The position numbers and the translations under genes are program-made. This document shows positions 34,017 through 42,648 of a stretch of DNA of 64,000 nt, in pieces (position 1 is the first letter of the stretch; each line of letters opens with the position of its first letter). The stretch comes from Neobacillus sp. FSL H8-0543. GTDB lineage: Bacteria; Bacillota; Bacilli; Bacillales; Cytobacillaceae. Where the stretch lies: the NCBI RefSeq assembly GCF_038592905.1, contig NZ_CP151943.1, positions 2,420,501-2,484,500 of the forward strand, read 5' to 3'. The notes below the pieces were generated by a model. It did no database searches. It was not told where the DNA came from and worked only from the letters and a program-made list of their open reading frames with translations.

Positions 34017-35833
34017 TCATCCTCTTCTGTTTTCTCGTAGGGGAGAGAAAAAGAAATAACCGTTCCGTTTCCTTCTTCACTTATAGCCCATATAGATCCC
34101 CCATGAGCATTCACCATCTCTTTAGCTATCGCCAAACCCAGTCCTGTTCCGCCTAATTTTCTGGTCCTTGCTCTATCTACCCGATAAAACCGATCAAAAA
34201 TCTTTCCGATATTCTCCTTCGGAATTCCCACACCTTCATCCGAAATACTTGCTATTATCTTTTCAGGTTGCTCAATTATGGAGAAAGTAACTTTGCCCCC
34301 TTCAGGCGAATACTTTAAGGCATTTGAAATGATATTGTAGAGCACCTGTGTCATTTTATCCTCATCTATTTCTACGAATATCGCCTCTGAAGGCAGTGCA
34401 CGATGAAAGGTGACATTTTTCTCTTTTGCCATCTCAAACCGATCGATGATCCTATGAAAGAAGTCAACAAAATTTACCCATTCCTTTGTTAATAGGTAAT
34501 CGGTACTATCCATTTTTGATAGTTGTAGGAGATCGTTAACTAGACGAATCATTCGCTCCGTCTCCGTCCTCGTTACTTCTAAGAAGTTAGGAGCAATTTC
34601 CTCGTTCCTCCATGCACCCTCTGCTAATGCCTCTAAATAACTTCTCATTGTAGTTAGCGGTGTTCTTAACTCATGCGATACATTCGCAACGAACTCTCGT
34701 CTTTCCATATCAAGTTTCTCTTGATCAGTAATGTCATGGAGAACAGCAATTAATCCATTTACAAAGCCTGTTTCTTTTTGAATGACAGAGAAGTTAGCAC
34801 GAAGGATATATCGTTCTTTTTTCGTACTATAATCTAAAATAAGTGAATCCTGTTCTTCAAGCAAATCTTCAAAAGTATTTGTATCTGTTAAGCCTAGCAG
34901 CGATACGATTGGCTGTGACAAAACTGTTTCACGTGAAACATCCAGCATCTGTGCAGCAGGTTCATTAATAAGAATAATCCGCCCTTTACGATCAGTAGCA
35001 ATTACGCCATCCGTCATATAAGATAGGACAGATAAGAGTTTTCTTCTTTCTCCCTCCGTCATCGCTTGAGCTTCTTGAAGTTTTTTCGATAAGTTGTTGA
35101 ACGTAAACGCTAGGGTTCCTATTTCATCATTTCCATAAACCCTTACTTTTCGAGAAAAGTTCCCCTTTGCCATCGCTAGGGCTTGTTTTTTCATATCCGT
35201 AATCGGCCTGGTAATTGTCTGGGCTAGAAGAATTCCTAATATCGCAGTAATAGATAAAGCAATCGCCGTACCTGTTGAAAAAATATTATTAATTTCCTTC
35301 ATTTGGGTAAAAACATTTTCAATTTTTGCGTCTAAATAAATCGCCCCAATTACTTTACCGCCTGATTTTATAGGAGTAGAAAGAACCCAAATTCGATTGT
35401 TACTTGGGCGATCAATGAAAATACTGCTTTGATCCTCTTCTAAGACCAGTGATTGTGTGACCAAAAGTTCTGTTGTCCTTTGTCCGACGACCCACTGATT
35501 ACTCGGATGTGAGGATCCAATGATTTTACGCGACCTTCCATCAATTACACGGATTTCAGAAATATCAACGGATTCAAAGTCTTGAAGAATTAGTTTGATT
35601 TCCTCTTCCAGTGTTGAATCCTCCGGAGTCCTAGTTTTTTCCATTTCTTCAACAATATTATAGGCAAGCAAATCAATGCGTTCCTTTAGAGATGTTTGAA
35701 AGTTTGTCCTTAACGTTTCTTCTAGTTGTCGAACAAAATAGACACCAATAATTTGCATCGCAACTAGGATTAGCAAGACATAAATGATAACAAATTTTAC
35801 ATGTATCGAGCGAAAAAAACTAACCCTTTTCAT
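34007..35833 (-). CDS. walK: Cell-wall sensor histidine kinase WalK (YycG)
   Basis: A 608-residue kinase: TM1 (about 12-34), extracytoplasmic Cache/PAS domain (35-180), TM2 (183-204), HAMP (205-257), cytoplasmic PAS (264-370), HisKA with His387 in SHELRTPLTTM, and HATPase motifs NALKYS, DEGVGIP and GTGLGLAI. It phosphorylates WalR to control autolysin and wall-synthesis genes and is normally essential. A perfect parS site lies inside the coding sequence at codons for residues 298-303 (VSRET). The length matches the family. Confidence 0.97.
   Translation of the reverse strand: MKRVSFFRSIHVKFVIIYVLLILVAMQIIGVYFVRQLEETLRTNFQTSLKERIDLLAYNIVEEMEKTRTPEDSTLEEEIKLILQDFESVDISEIRVIDGRSRKIIGSSHPSNQWVVGQRTTELLVTQSLVLEEDQSSIFIDRPSNNRIWVLSTPIKSGGKVIGAIYLDAKIENVFTQMKEINNIFSTGTAIALSITAILGILLAQTITRPITDMKKQALAMAKGNFSRKVRVYGNDEIGTLAFTFNNLSKKLQEAQAMTEGERRKLLSVLSYMTDGVIATDRKGRIILINEPAAQMLDVSRETVLSQPIVSLLGLTDTNTFEDLLEEQDSLILDYSTKKERYILRANFSVIQKETGFVNGLIAVLHDITDQEKLDMERREFVANVSHELRTPLTTMRSYLEALAEGAWRNEEIAPNFLEVTRTETERMIRLVNDLLQLSKMDSTDYLLTKEWVNFVDFFHRIIDRFEMAKEKNVTFHRALPSEAIFVEIDEDKMTQVLYNIISNALKYSPEGGKVTFSIIEQPEKIIASISDEGVGIPKENIGKIFDRFYRVDRARTRKLGGTGLGLAIAKEMVNAHGGSIWAISEEGNGTVISFSLPYEKTEEDEWS
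34925..34940. promoter_or_regulatory. parS site within walK
   Basis: TGTTTCACGTGAAACA, a perfect 16-bp palindrome matching the Bacillus parS consensus TGTTNCACGTGAAACA. It would nucleate Spo0J/ParB spreading near the origin. It lies in coding sequence without breaking it. Confidence 0.93.
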
Positions 35834-35840
35834 GGAACCC

Positions 35841-36551
35841 TTACTCCTGCTCAGGATTCCGCAGGTAGTATCCGACTCCTCGACGAGTTATAATCCAAGT
35901 TGGATGGCTAGGGTTATCTTCAATTTTTTCACGTAATCGACGAACGGTAACATCCACTGTACGGACATCTCCATAGTAATCATAGCCCCAAACGGTTTGA
36001 AGCAAGTGTTCTCTCGTCATTACTTGTCCAATATGTTTTGCAAGATAATAAAGCAACTCAAATTCCCTGTGGGTTAACTCAATTGTCTCGCCGCGCTTGG
36101 AGACGACATAAGCATTAGGATGTATCACAAGCAAACCTACTTCAATTTCATTCGATTCATTTTCAGCTTCAGGCTGGGATACGATTACCTGGTGACGCCT
36201 TAAATTTGCTTTTACCCTCGCAATTAATTCCCTGGTGCTAAAGGGCTTCGTCACATAATCATCCGCCCCAAGCTCCAAACCTAATACTTTATCAATTTCT
36301 GAGTCCTTTGCGGTCAACATAATGATTGGCATTTCATACTTTTTCCGTACTTCACGGCAAACTTCCATTCCATCTTTTAACGGCAGCATAATATCCAATA
36401 GGATTAAGTCTGGTTGAATTTCTTCTACCATTGTTATTGCTTCATTTCCATCGTAGGCACAATAAACATCGTAGCCTTCTTTTTTTAGGTTAAACTGCAA
36501 TATGTCTGCAATTGGTTTTTCATCATCTACAACAAGAATTTTCTTTTCCAT
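35841..36551 (-). CDS. walR: Response regulator WalR (YycF)
   Basis: A 236-residue OmpR-family regulator. The receiver domain has DDEKP, phospho-acceptor Asp53 in [11 protein letters not shown] and Lys in TKPFSTREL. The C-terminal winged helix reads [25 protein letters not shown] ... [15 protein letters not shown]. It binds two TGTWAH half sites spaced by 5 nt. It is the first gene of the wal operon, 7 nt before walK. Confidence 0.97.
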   Translation of the reverse strand: MEKKILVVDDEKPIADILQFNLKKEGYDVYCAYDGNEAITMVEEIQPDLILLDIMLPLKDGMEVCREVRKKYEMPIIMLTAKDSEIDKVLGLELGADDYVTKPFSTRELIARVKANLRRHQVIVSQPEAENESNEIEVGLLVIHPNAYVVSKRGETIELTHREFELLYYLAKHIGQVMTREHLLQTVWGYDYYGDVRTVDVTVRRLREKIEDNPSHPTWIITRRGVGYYLRNPEQE

Positions 36552-36738
36552 TACATTGCTCCTTTTTAAAATAATCTATTTGATTAACAATATAAAAAGC
36601 AAATCTACTCTAATTACTTTACCATTGTTTTAGCCTTAATTCATCTATTAGAAGTATTAGTAAAAAGTGGTGTAAGCTTTCAGTATTGTGGAGTCTGCAA
36701 ATCGTTGGGATCCTATTTTAAACAGAAACCAAAATATA

Positions 36739-36771
36739 AAAGAGTCCCCAGCAGTTAAACTAGAGACTCTC
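36739..36771 (-). terminator. Terminator downstream of the M23 peptidase gene
   Basis: AGAGTC (36741-36746) pairs with GACTCT (36765-36770) around an 18-nt loop; a T-rich tail (TTTTATATTTT) follows on the minus strand. The 36552-36738 remainder, upstream of walR, shows no clear motif that I can name. Confidence 0.5.
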
Positions 36772-36785
36772 TTTATCATATTTCC

Positions 36786-38246
36786 TTATTTTCCTACATA
36801 TGAAAGCGGATTTTGGTTTACTCCACCTTTAAATACTTCAAAATGCAAATGGATTCCAGTAGAGTTTCCTGTTGTGCCCATAACTCCAATATGTGATCCC
36901 TTTGAAACTGTTTGTCCTACACTCACATCAATTGAAGATAAATGTGCATAAAGTGTCCGTAATCCATTTTGATGATCAATGATAATTTTATTTCCATACG
37001 CTCCACTATAACCAGCAGATACAACGACACCATTATCGGCAGCCTTTATTGTACGATTGCTTGGTCTGGCAATATCGATTCCTTTGTGCATACTGCCCCA
37101 TCTATAACCCATCTCGCTAGAAATATAACCGCCTACCGTTGGCCATGCAAGGCTGCCGCTGCCGCGGGAAGGTATGACCTTGGTACCCATGACTACAATA
37201 TGATCAACTGGCTGTTGAAGAACTGTCTCACTTGCTACCTCTTTTTTAATTATATTCCCATTTTTTTCTGAGATAGCAAATGTAACTGAACGGGAACCAT
37301 TTTTACCTTCTTGTTTTACTTTGGTTTCACCCTTAGGCATTGTAGAGTCATTCTCGACTTCTTTTGTAAATGGAATGTCCTCTTTTTGATTCATTTCTTT
37401 AGTGACAATAACTTCAATATATGGCTTTAGTGCTGTAATATTTACTTCCTGGCCGATTTTTAACACAGTATCTTCTTTAATATCTGGATTCAATACCAAT
37501 AACTCTTCAAGCTTTAAACCATTATCATTTGCTACTGAACCTAGAACATCACCCTCTTTTACAACATACTTCTTTTCTTCTAAAGTGCCCTTTTGTAAAA
37601 GTGTGATGGCTTCATCTACAGATACTATTTTTTCTGGTTCTATTTTTTCTGCTTGAACTGCAACATTTTCAGATAAAACGACGTCTAATAGACGAGTTTC
37701 ATTTTCCTTTAGTGCTGGTAAAGTATTAGACGTTGAAGCTTTTCTAGCTTCAAGTTCTGTTAATTGCTCTGCTGTTACATATTTAAGTTTGAGATTTCTA
37801 ACAACCTCTTCAGCTGTTTCTCTACTATCTAAATAGACAACTGGTTTACCATCAATAACGATAGCAGAAGCTTCTGCTTGGAATTGAATAGCTTTCTCAA
37901 GATTATCAACTGCTTCTAGATTATTTGCTGTTGAATGGAATACCTGTTCAGAAATATATTCGACTTGAGGAGCAATCTGCAAATTGACATCCTTATGAGT
38001 TTCCTTTAATGTCTCGGCTTTTTCAGTAATAATAGTATCAACAACTTCTTTATTTGAAACGGTTCCAATATATGTTTCGTTAAGGTATACATAATAAACA
38101 GTTGTTAGTTTGAAATTGCTAGCTGCACTTGCTGGAATATTGCTAAATGCAAATGTCGAAGCAGCTAACGTGGTAATAATAGCCATTTTTAGAGATCGTC
38201 TTTTCGTTAATTTACTTGATTTTTTTCCTCTATTTAAAAATAACAT
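36786..38246 (-). CDS. Secreted M23 peptidoglycan endopeptidase with LysM and G5 domains
   Basis: A 486-residue exported protein. Signal peptide about 1-42 (AAITTLAASTFAFSNIPASAA context), then N-terminal repeats, LysM (KYVVKEGDVLGSVANDNGLKLEELLVLNPDI, about 227-258), a G5 domain (IPFTKEVENDSTMPKGETKVKQEGKNGSRSVTF) and a C-terminal M23 domain with HKGIDIA and HLHFEVF zinc ligands. It cuts peptide cross-bridges, likely during cell elongation. AGGAGG lies upstream of ATG. It sits next to walR and has a WalR-like box upstream, fitting the autolysin regulon. Confidence 0.92.
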   Translation of the reverse strand: MLFLNRGKKSSKLTKRRSLKMAIITTLAASTFAFSNIPASAASNFKLTTVYYVYLNETYIGTVSNKEVVDTIITEKAETLKETHKDVNLQIAPQVEYISEQVFHSTANNLEAVDNLEKAIQFQAEASAIVIDGKPVVYLDSRETAEEVVRNLKLKYVTAEQLTELEARKASTSNTLPALKENETRLLDVVLSENVAVQAEKIEPEKIVSVDEAITLLQKGTLEEKKYVVKEGDVLGSVANDNGLKLEELLVLNPDIKEDTVLKIGQEVNITALKPYIEVIVTKEMNQKEDIPFTKEVENDSTMPKGETKVKQEGKNGSRSVTFAISEKNGNIIKKEVASETVLQQPVDHIVVMGTKVIPSRGSGSLAWPTVGGYISSEMGYRWGSMHKGIDIARPSNRTIKAADNGVVVSAGYSGAYGNKIIIDHQNGLRTLYAHLSSIDVSVGQTVSKGSHIGVMGTTGNSTGIHLHFEVFKGGVNQNPLSYVGK

Positions 38247-38489
38247 TGGAATCCTCCTAAATTACAGAAACAACTCTCTTAAATTAGTACTTTATATCTA
38301 TAAAAGAATTTCCCTACTTTTTTATCCTCTATTACTTTACCATATTTCATTCTAAATAGACGAAAAGTCTCGATAATGTAACAAAAATGTATAATACCTG
38401 ACATTTTCCTACAAAAATAGTGGAAAGAAATAGGTCGAATCTCTCACTTTTTAAGGATATTTCCCATACAATATTAGAAATAATCCCCT

Positions 38490-38602
38490 ATTATACCAAC
38501 ATTTCTACTAATTTCGACAACCTGATGCAATTCTTTACAAGACCTTACAGTATTTGCAGTATATCTTCGAAAAAACCGAATTTTTGTTACAGTAATATTA
38601 CA
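38490..38602 (-). promoter_or_regulatory. Promoter and WalR-like box upstream of the M23 gene
   Basis: On the minus strand TGTAAT-ATTAC-TGTAAC (38602-38586) fits the WalR consensus TGTWAH-N5-TGTWAH exactly. About 66 nt downstream is TTGTCG (38520-38515), 19 nt, then TATAAT (38495-38490) with an extended TGG. The promoter is about 245 nt before the ATG, so the leader is long. The rest of 38247-38489 shows nothing specific. Confidence 0.5.
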
Positions 38603-38614
38603 ATGTTACACAAT

Positions 38615-38648
38615 AAAAAAAGAAGCTTACAAATGCAAGCTTCTTTTT
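38615..38648 (-). terminator. Terminator of the tRNA operon
   Basis: A perfect stem (38616-38628 with 38637-38648, AAGAAGCTT/AAGCTTCTT core) followed by seven T on the minus strand, directly after tRNA-Phe. Confidence 0.9.
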
Positions 38649-38652
38649 GGGA

Positions 38653-38725
38653 TGGCGCAGGACGGAATCGAACCGCCGACACAAGGATTTTCAGTCCTTT
38701 GCTCTACCGACTGAGCTACTGAGCC
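38653..38725 (-). tRNA. tRNA-Phe (GAA)
   Basis: 73 nt, CCA not encoded. Begins GGCTCAGTAGCTCAGTCGG, anticodon loop CTGAAAATC with anticodon GAA, T-arm GGTTCGATTCC. The acceptor stem GGCTCAG/CTGCGCC has one non-paired position (T opposite C), which is unusual: the 3' arm normally ends CTGAGCC. Confidence 0.9.
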
Positions 38726-38836
38726 ATATTATTAAATGTTTCCTAAACCCTTATTCCAATCAGACACTTTGCTCAAAAGAACTTCCGTTCTTTCTCGCAG
38801 ATTGCCGCAGAAGCAAATCCAGTGATGTGAGCAATC

Positions 38837-38862
38837 TGCTCTACCGACTGAGCTACTGAGCC
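38837..38862 (-). pseudogene. Truncated tRNA-Phe 5' part
   Basis: 26 nt identical to the first 26 nt of tRNA-Phe, ending exactly after GAGCA, then unrelated sequence with short hairpins. The sequence upstream of it also resembles the true gene's upstream flank. A still shorter piece (9 nt, GGCTCAGTA, 38889-38897) lies further upstream. The parts cannot fold into tRNAs. Confidence 0.8.
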
Positions 38863-38919
38863 ATGATTAATATTGTTTCCTAAACTTTTACTGAGCCATT
38901 TATAATTTTTTTAAAAAAA

Positions 38920-38996
38920 TGGCGGTCCGGACGGGACTCGAACCCGCGACCTCCTGCGTGACAGGCAGGCATTCTAACCAACTGAACTACCGGACC
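38920..38996 (-). tRNA. tRNA-Asp (GTC)
   Basis: 77 nt including encoded CCA. Acceptor GGTCCGG/CCGGACC, anticodon loop CTGTCAC with anticodon GTC, T-arm GGGTTCGAGTCCC. Begins only 2 nt after the end of tRNA-fMet. Confidence 0.95.
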
Positions 38997-38998
38997 AA

Positions 38999-39072
<74 letters not shown>

Positions 39073-39265
39073 ACAATAATATTAATAAAGTTTTGTCTAT
39101 GCTCATAGCTAGTATGGACTGTATCAATCTCAGAAAGACTAACCAAGCAGCAACTTAGTGAACCTTGAACATATCAAGTTATCGTCGCCCCGATTTAAGT
39201 AAGCTAATTCAAGATGTAAGCTCAATCGGTGCGCTGTAGATTATTCGAAGAAGTTTATTCGAACG

Positions 39266-39279
39266 TGCTCCACCCCGCG
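39266..39279 (-). pseudogene. Truncated tRNA-fMet 5' part
   Basis: The first 14 nt of tRNA-fMet (CGCGGGGTGGAGCA) with a copy of about 17 nt of its upstream flank (ACAATAATATTAATAAA), then unrelated sequence. It breaks after the same GAGCA motif as the Phe and Lys fragments, although here this motif is at a different place in the tRNA fold. Confidence 0.75.
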
Positions 39280-39300
39280 ACAATAATATTAATAAAATAA

Positions 39301-39375
39301 TGGTGACCCCTACGGGATTCGAACCCGTGTTACCTCCGTGAAAGGGAGGTGTCTTAACCACTTGACCAAGGGGCC
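39301..39375 (-). tRNA. tRNA-Glu (TTC)
   Basis: 75 nt including encoded CCA. Begins GGCCCCTTGGTCAAGTGG, anticodon loop CTTTCAC with anticodon TTC, T-arm GGGTTCGAATCCC. Confidence 0.95.
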
Positions 39376-39413
39376 ATTTAAATTGAAAGTTATTTTGCAA
39401 ATGCAAAGAACTT

Positions 39414-39489
39414 TGGTGAGCCATGAAGGATTCGAACCTTCGACCCTCTGATTAAAAGTCAGATGCTCTACCAACTGAGCTAATGGCTC
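39414..39489 (-). tRNA. tRNA-Lys (TTT)
   Basis: 76 nt including encoded CCA. Acceptor GAGCCAT/ATGGCTC, anticodon loop CTTTTAA with anticodon TTT, T-arm AGGTTCGAATCCT. Confidence 0.95.
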
Positions 39490-39601
39490 GACACATTAAA
39501 TTATTTCCTAATCTTATATTTCTGTAAGTCGGATGTTCCGTTTACATCTTTCCAAGACGTAAACTGCACAACTCGAAGCTAATTCACGAGGCAATGCTCG
39601 T

Positions 39602-39627
39602 TGCTCTATCAACTGAGCTAATGGCTC
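39602..39627 (-). pseudogene. Truncated tRNA-Lys 5' part
   Basis: 26 nt matching the first 26 nt of tRNA-Lys with one difference (GTTGATAG for GTTGGTAG), ending after GAGCA. The upstream flank (CGACACATAAATTGTTTCC on the plus strand) is also a near copy of the flank of the intact gene. Confidence 0.8.
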
Positions 39628-39720
39628 GACACATAAATTGTTTCCGTTTGTGACGACGCTTTTTATAATAGCATGGATGATAGAGAATAAGCAACTCTTT
39701 TTTAAAATTTATTTATATAA

Positions 39721-39753
39721 AATAATAAGTCCTCGCTTTGAGGACTTATTATT
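39721..39753 (-). terminator. Terminator of purA
   Basis: AATAATAAGTCCTC (39721-39734) pairs exactly with GAGGACTTATTATT (39740-39753); T-rich tail on the minus strand. Confidence 0.9.
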
Positions 39754-39757
39754 TTCC

Positions 39758-41050
39758 TTAAATTTGTCTCCAAGGACTGCGAACCACATTTGTTTGATTA
39801 CGGTCTGGACCGACAGAGAATGTCGTTAATGGAATACCTGTAAGCTGGGTTACACGTTCCACGTAGTGGCGTGCGTTTTCAGGCAGATCATCTAAGGACT
39901 TACATGTAGTGATATCCTCAGGCCAGCCTGGCAGTTCCTCATATACAGGTTCACATTCTGCCAAAACCTTTAGGCTAGCAGGATATTCGGTGATTAGTTC
40001 ACCCTTATAGCGATAAGCCGTACAAATCTTCACTGTCTCAAGACCTGATAAGACATCGATAGAATTAAGTGAAAGGTCTGTTAAGCCGCTTACCCGACGT
40101 GCATGCCGGACAACGACACTGTCAAACCATCCAATTCGGCGAGGACGGCCAGTTGTCGTTCCATATTCACGTCCCACTTCACGGATACGATTTCCTATCT
40201 CATCATGCAATTCAGTTGGGAACGGACCATCACCAACCCTTGAGGTGTAAGCTTTACAAACTCCAACGACATGGGTGATTTTCGATGGGCCAACACCTGA
40301 ACCGATCGTCACTCCGCCAGCAACGGGATTAGAAGAGGTTACAAATGGATACGTACCCTGGTCGATATCTAACATTACACCCTGTGCCCCTTCAAAAAGA
40401 ACACGTTTGCCCTCATCCAACGCATCATTCAATACTACAGAAGTATCACAAACATACTGTTTAATTTGTTGGCCATATTCATAATATTCTTCGAGGATCT
40501 CTTCTTTCGTAAAACCTGTGGTCTCGTAGATTCGTTCGAACAGACGATTTTTCTCAGCAAGGTTCCGTTCAAGCTTTTCTTCAAACACATCATGTTCAAG
40601 TAGATCAGCAATTCTTATACCAACACGGGCTGCTTTATCCATATAAGCTGGACCAATTCCTTTTTTGGTTGTCCCAATCTTATTCGCACCCTTACTTTCT
40701 TCTTCTACAGCATCAAGTTTTAAATGGTAAGGAAGAATCACATGTGCTCGATTGCTTATGCGAAGATTATCTGTTGTAATTCCTTTTTCATGTAAGTAAG
40801 CTAATTCTTGTACAAGTGCCTTTGGATCAACAACCATTCCGTTTCCAATGACACAAATTTTCTCTTTATAAAATATTCCCGATGGAATTAAGTGCAATTT
40901 GTAGGTTTCACCGTTAAACTTTATCGTGTGACCAGCATTATTGCCCCCTTGATAACGAGCAATCGCCTCTGCGTTTTCTGATAGGAAATCTGTAATTTTC
41001 CCTTTTCCTTCGTCTCCCCATTGTGTACCAACAACTACGACTGATGACAT
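39758..41050 (-). CDS. purA: Adenylosuccinate synthetase
   Basis: A 430-residue enzyme joining IMP and aspartate with GTP, the first committed step to [19 protein letters not shown] holds the GTP loop and catalytic Asp, followed by GGNNAGHTI with the catalytic His, [11 protein letters not shown], and [12 protein letters not shown]. The start is ATG 41050 with GGAGGTG upstream; a 17-codon in-frame extension is rejected. Transcribed as a single gene behind PurR boxes. Confidence 0.97.
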   Translation of the reverse strand: MSSVVVVGTQWGDEGKGKITDFLSENAEAIARYQGGNNAGHTIKFNGETYKLHLIPSGIFYKEKICVIGNGMVVDPKALVQELAYLHEKGITTDNLRISNRAHVILPYHLKLDAVEEESKGANKIGTTKKGIGPAYMDKAARVGIRIADLLEHDVFEEKLERNLAEKNRLFERIYETTGFTKEEILEEYYEYGQQIKQYVCDTSVVLNDALDEGKRVLFEGAQGVMLDIDQGTYPFVTSSNPVAGGVTIGSGVGPSKITHVVGVCKAYTSRVGDGPFPTELHDEIGNRIREVGREYGTTTGRPRRIGWFDSVVVRHARRVSGLTDLSLNSIDVLSGLETVKICTAYRYKGELITEYPASLKVLAECEPVYEELPGWPEDITTCKSLDDLPENARHYVERVTQLTGIPLTTFSVGPDRNQTNVVRSPWRQI

Positions 41051-41102
41051 TAAGGCACCTCCAAAAGTTATGCGTTCATTTAAATATATAAATCCACTCA
41101 CT

Positions 41103-41175
41103 ATTTTAACAATTTTATGATAAAAAAGTCAACTAAACACGAACATTATATATTAATTTATTAATATATGTTCGT
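41103..41175 (-). promoter_or_regulatory. purA: purA promoter with paired PurR boxes
   Basis: On the minus strand TTGACT (41132-41127), 18 nt, TAAAAT (41108-41103). Just upstream lie two inverted half sites: ACGAACATTATATATTAA on the plus strand from 41139 and TTAATATATGTTCGT at 41161-41175. Each contains the CGAAC core of the Bacillus PurBox. This indicates repression by PurR when adenine nucleotides are plentiful. Confidence 0.8.
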
Positions 41176-41279
41176 AAAATAGTAATATTTGAATCTATTA
41201 ATACTCTTCATTGTAAAACTGGGTAATTTTTCATAAAATTAGTATGTTGTTAATAAATAAATAGGATAGGATGTGCAGT

Positions 41280-42205
41280 ATGAAACTAAAAGAGCGCTTG
41301 GAACCCACTGAATTAGTAATTTTCAGAAGTTTGAATGGGAGAATGGTATTATCTGAAAAGGATAAAATTTACTATTTATTCTTGAAAAGGGCTTCAAAGG
41401 TGAACTGAATAGTGACTTATGGTTAGAGGGACTCTCAAAAAATTGGCTTATTATTCATGACTTAATGCTTGAATGTAACTACTCATTTTTCCAAATTGAT
41501 ACCTTGCTTCTTTCCTACGATACACTCTACCCCTTAGAAGTTAAAAATTATGAAGGTGATTTTATTATCGAAGGTGATAGGTGGTGTACCGTTTCAAAAA
41601 GGGATATTAAGAATCCAATTAATCAGATGGAACGTACTGAATCCTTATTCCGACAATTACTTCAAAGTCTTGGTTATAAGTTCCCTATTCAATCATACCT
41701 TATCTTCATTAACCCCGAATTCCACTTATATCATGCCCCACCAAACCCTTCAATTATTTTTCCAGCACAGCTTACTCGCTTTTTGAAGAAGCTAAACACG
41801 AAGACTACAAAAGTGAATCAAAGGATTTTAACATTAGCTGAAAAGTTAATTGCTCTTCATACTACAGAGTCCCCCTACACCAAGTTACCTCCATATAGCT
41901 ATGAAAAACTAGATAAAGGTCCCCTTTGTCCAAAGTGTTATTCATTATATACAAATTTAGTTGATGAAATATTGTCGTGTACAAATTGCGGCTTCAACGA
42001 AGATGACATTGATGTAGCAATATTACGTAGTGTTGCGGAATATAAATTACTTTTTCCTGAAAGGAAAATAACTACAAAAGCAATTCATGATTGGTGTAGC
42101 ATTATTAAATCAAAGAAAACAATTCGAAGAGTTCTTTCAAAAAACTTTCTCTTAGTAGGTCATGGGAAGTCAGCAAAATTTGTATCTCCAGTGATTGATA
42201 ATTAA
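41280..42205 (+). pseudogene. NERD-domain nuclease-related protein, frameshifted
   Basis: Frame 1 starts at ATG 41280 (MKLKERLEPTELVIFRSLNG ... KIYYLFLKR) and stops at TGA after about 42 codons. The NERD domain continues in the other frame: LEKGFKGELNSDLWLEGLSK, FFQIDTLLLSYDTLYPLEVKNYEGDF (the catalytic-like D-x-EVK), then a zinc ribbon (CPKCYSLYTNL ... CTNCGF) and a C-terminal DNA-binding-like region. One missing G around 41382-41391 (in TTCTTGAAAAGG) would account for it: KIYYLFLEKGFKGE reads through. An in-frame restart at 41465 would lose the NERD N terminus. This could be true decay, a sequencing error or phase variation at the short A run. Confidence 0.8.
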
Positions 42206-42238
42206 AATTGAACACTTTTGTATTCTTAGCTTTCCTTG

Positions 42239-42572
42239 GGTTACCGTCTAACTGCTTTTTCCTAAGGATCGGGCAACATTGGCCTCCTATGGTTACCATC
42301 CAACTGCTTTTTCCTGTGGCCCGGGCATCATTGGCCTCCTATGGTTACCGCTCCACCACTTTTTCCTGAGGATCGGGCATCATTGGCCTCCTATGGTTAC
42401 CATCCAACCGCTTTTTCCTGAGGATCGGGCATCATTGGCCTCCTATGGTTACCGCTCCACCACTTTTTCCTGTGGCCCGGGCATCATTGGCCTCCTATGG
42501 TTACCGCTCCACCACTTTTTCCTGAGGATCGGGCATCATTGACCACCTTGGTTACTGTTCTGCCCCTTTTTA
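42239..42572. repeat. Tandem array of a 52-bp repeat, six copies
   Basis: Units start at 42239, 42291, 42343, 42395, 42447 and 42499 (the last is 51 bp), with a degraded seventh start at 42550. Each unit begins GGTTACC and ends GGCCTCCTAT. Two internal blocks vary between two states. On the minus strand each unit has AGGAGG (AAGGTGG in the last), ATGATG and, in five of six, an open frame of 12 codons ending TAA. There are no spacers, so it is not a CRISPR array. It lies downstream of the dnaC terminator. Confidence 0.9.
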
Positions 42573-42613
42573 TAGCATCAATCTACGAATTAGCAGGCAT
42601 AAATTAATTTCTC

Positions 42614-42643
42614 AAAAAAGCTAGCCAATTATCTGGCTAGCTT
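42614..42643 (-). terminator. Terminator of dnaC
   Basis: AAGCTAGCC (42618-42626) pairs exactly with GGCTAGCTT (42635-42643); six T follow on the minus strand. Confidence 0.9.
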
Positions 42644-42648
42644 CAAAA

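Noticed and set aside
42279..42542. An 87-residue plus-strand reading frame across the tandem repeats
   Set aside because: It is built wholly from the 52-bp repeats, shifts frame register between units, has no ribosome binding site and resembles no known protein. The minus-strand micro-frames are the better candidate.
42239..42572. CRISPR array
   Set aside because: The units are directly adjacent tandem repeats without unique spacers, and no cas genes are present.
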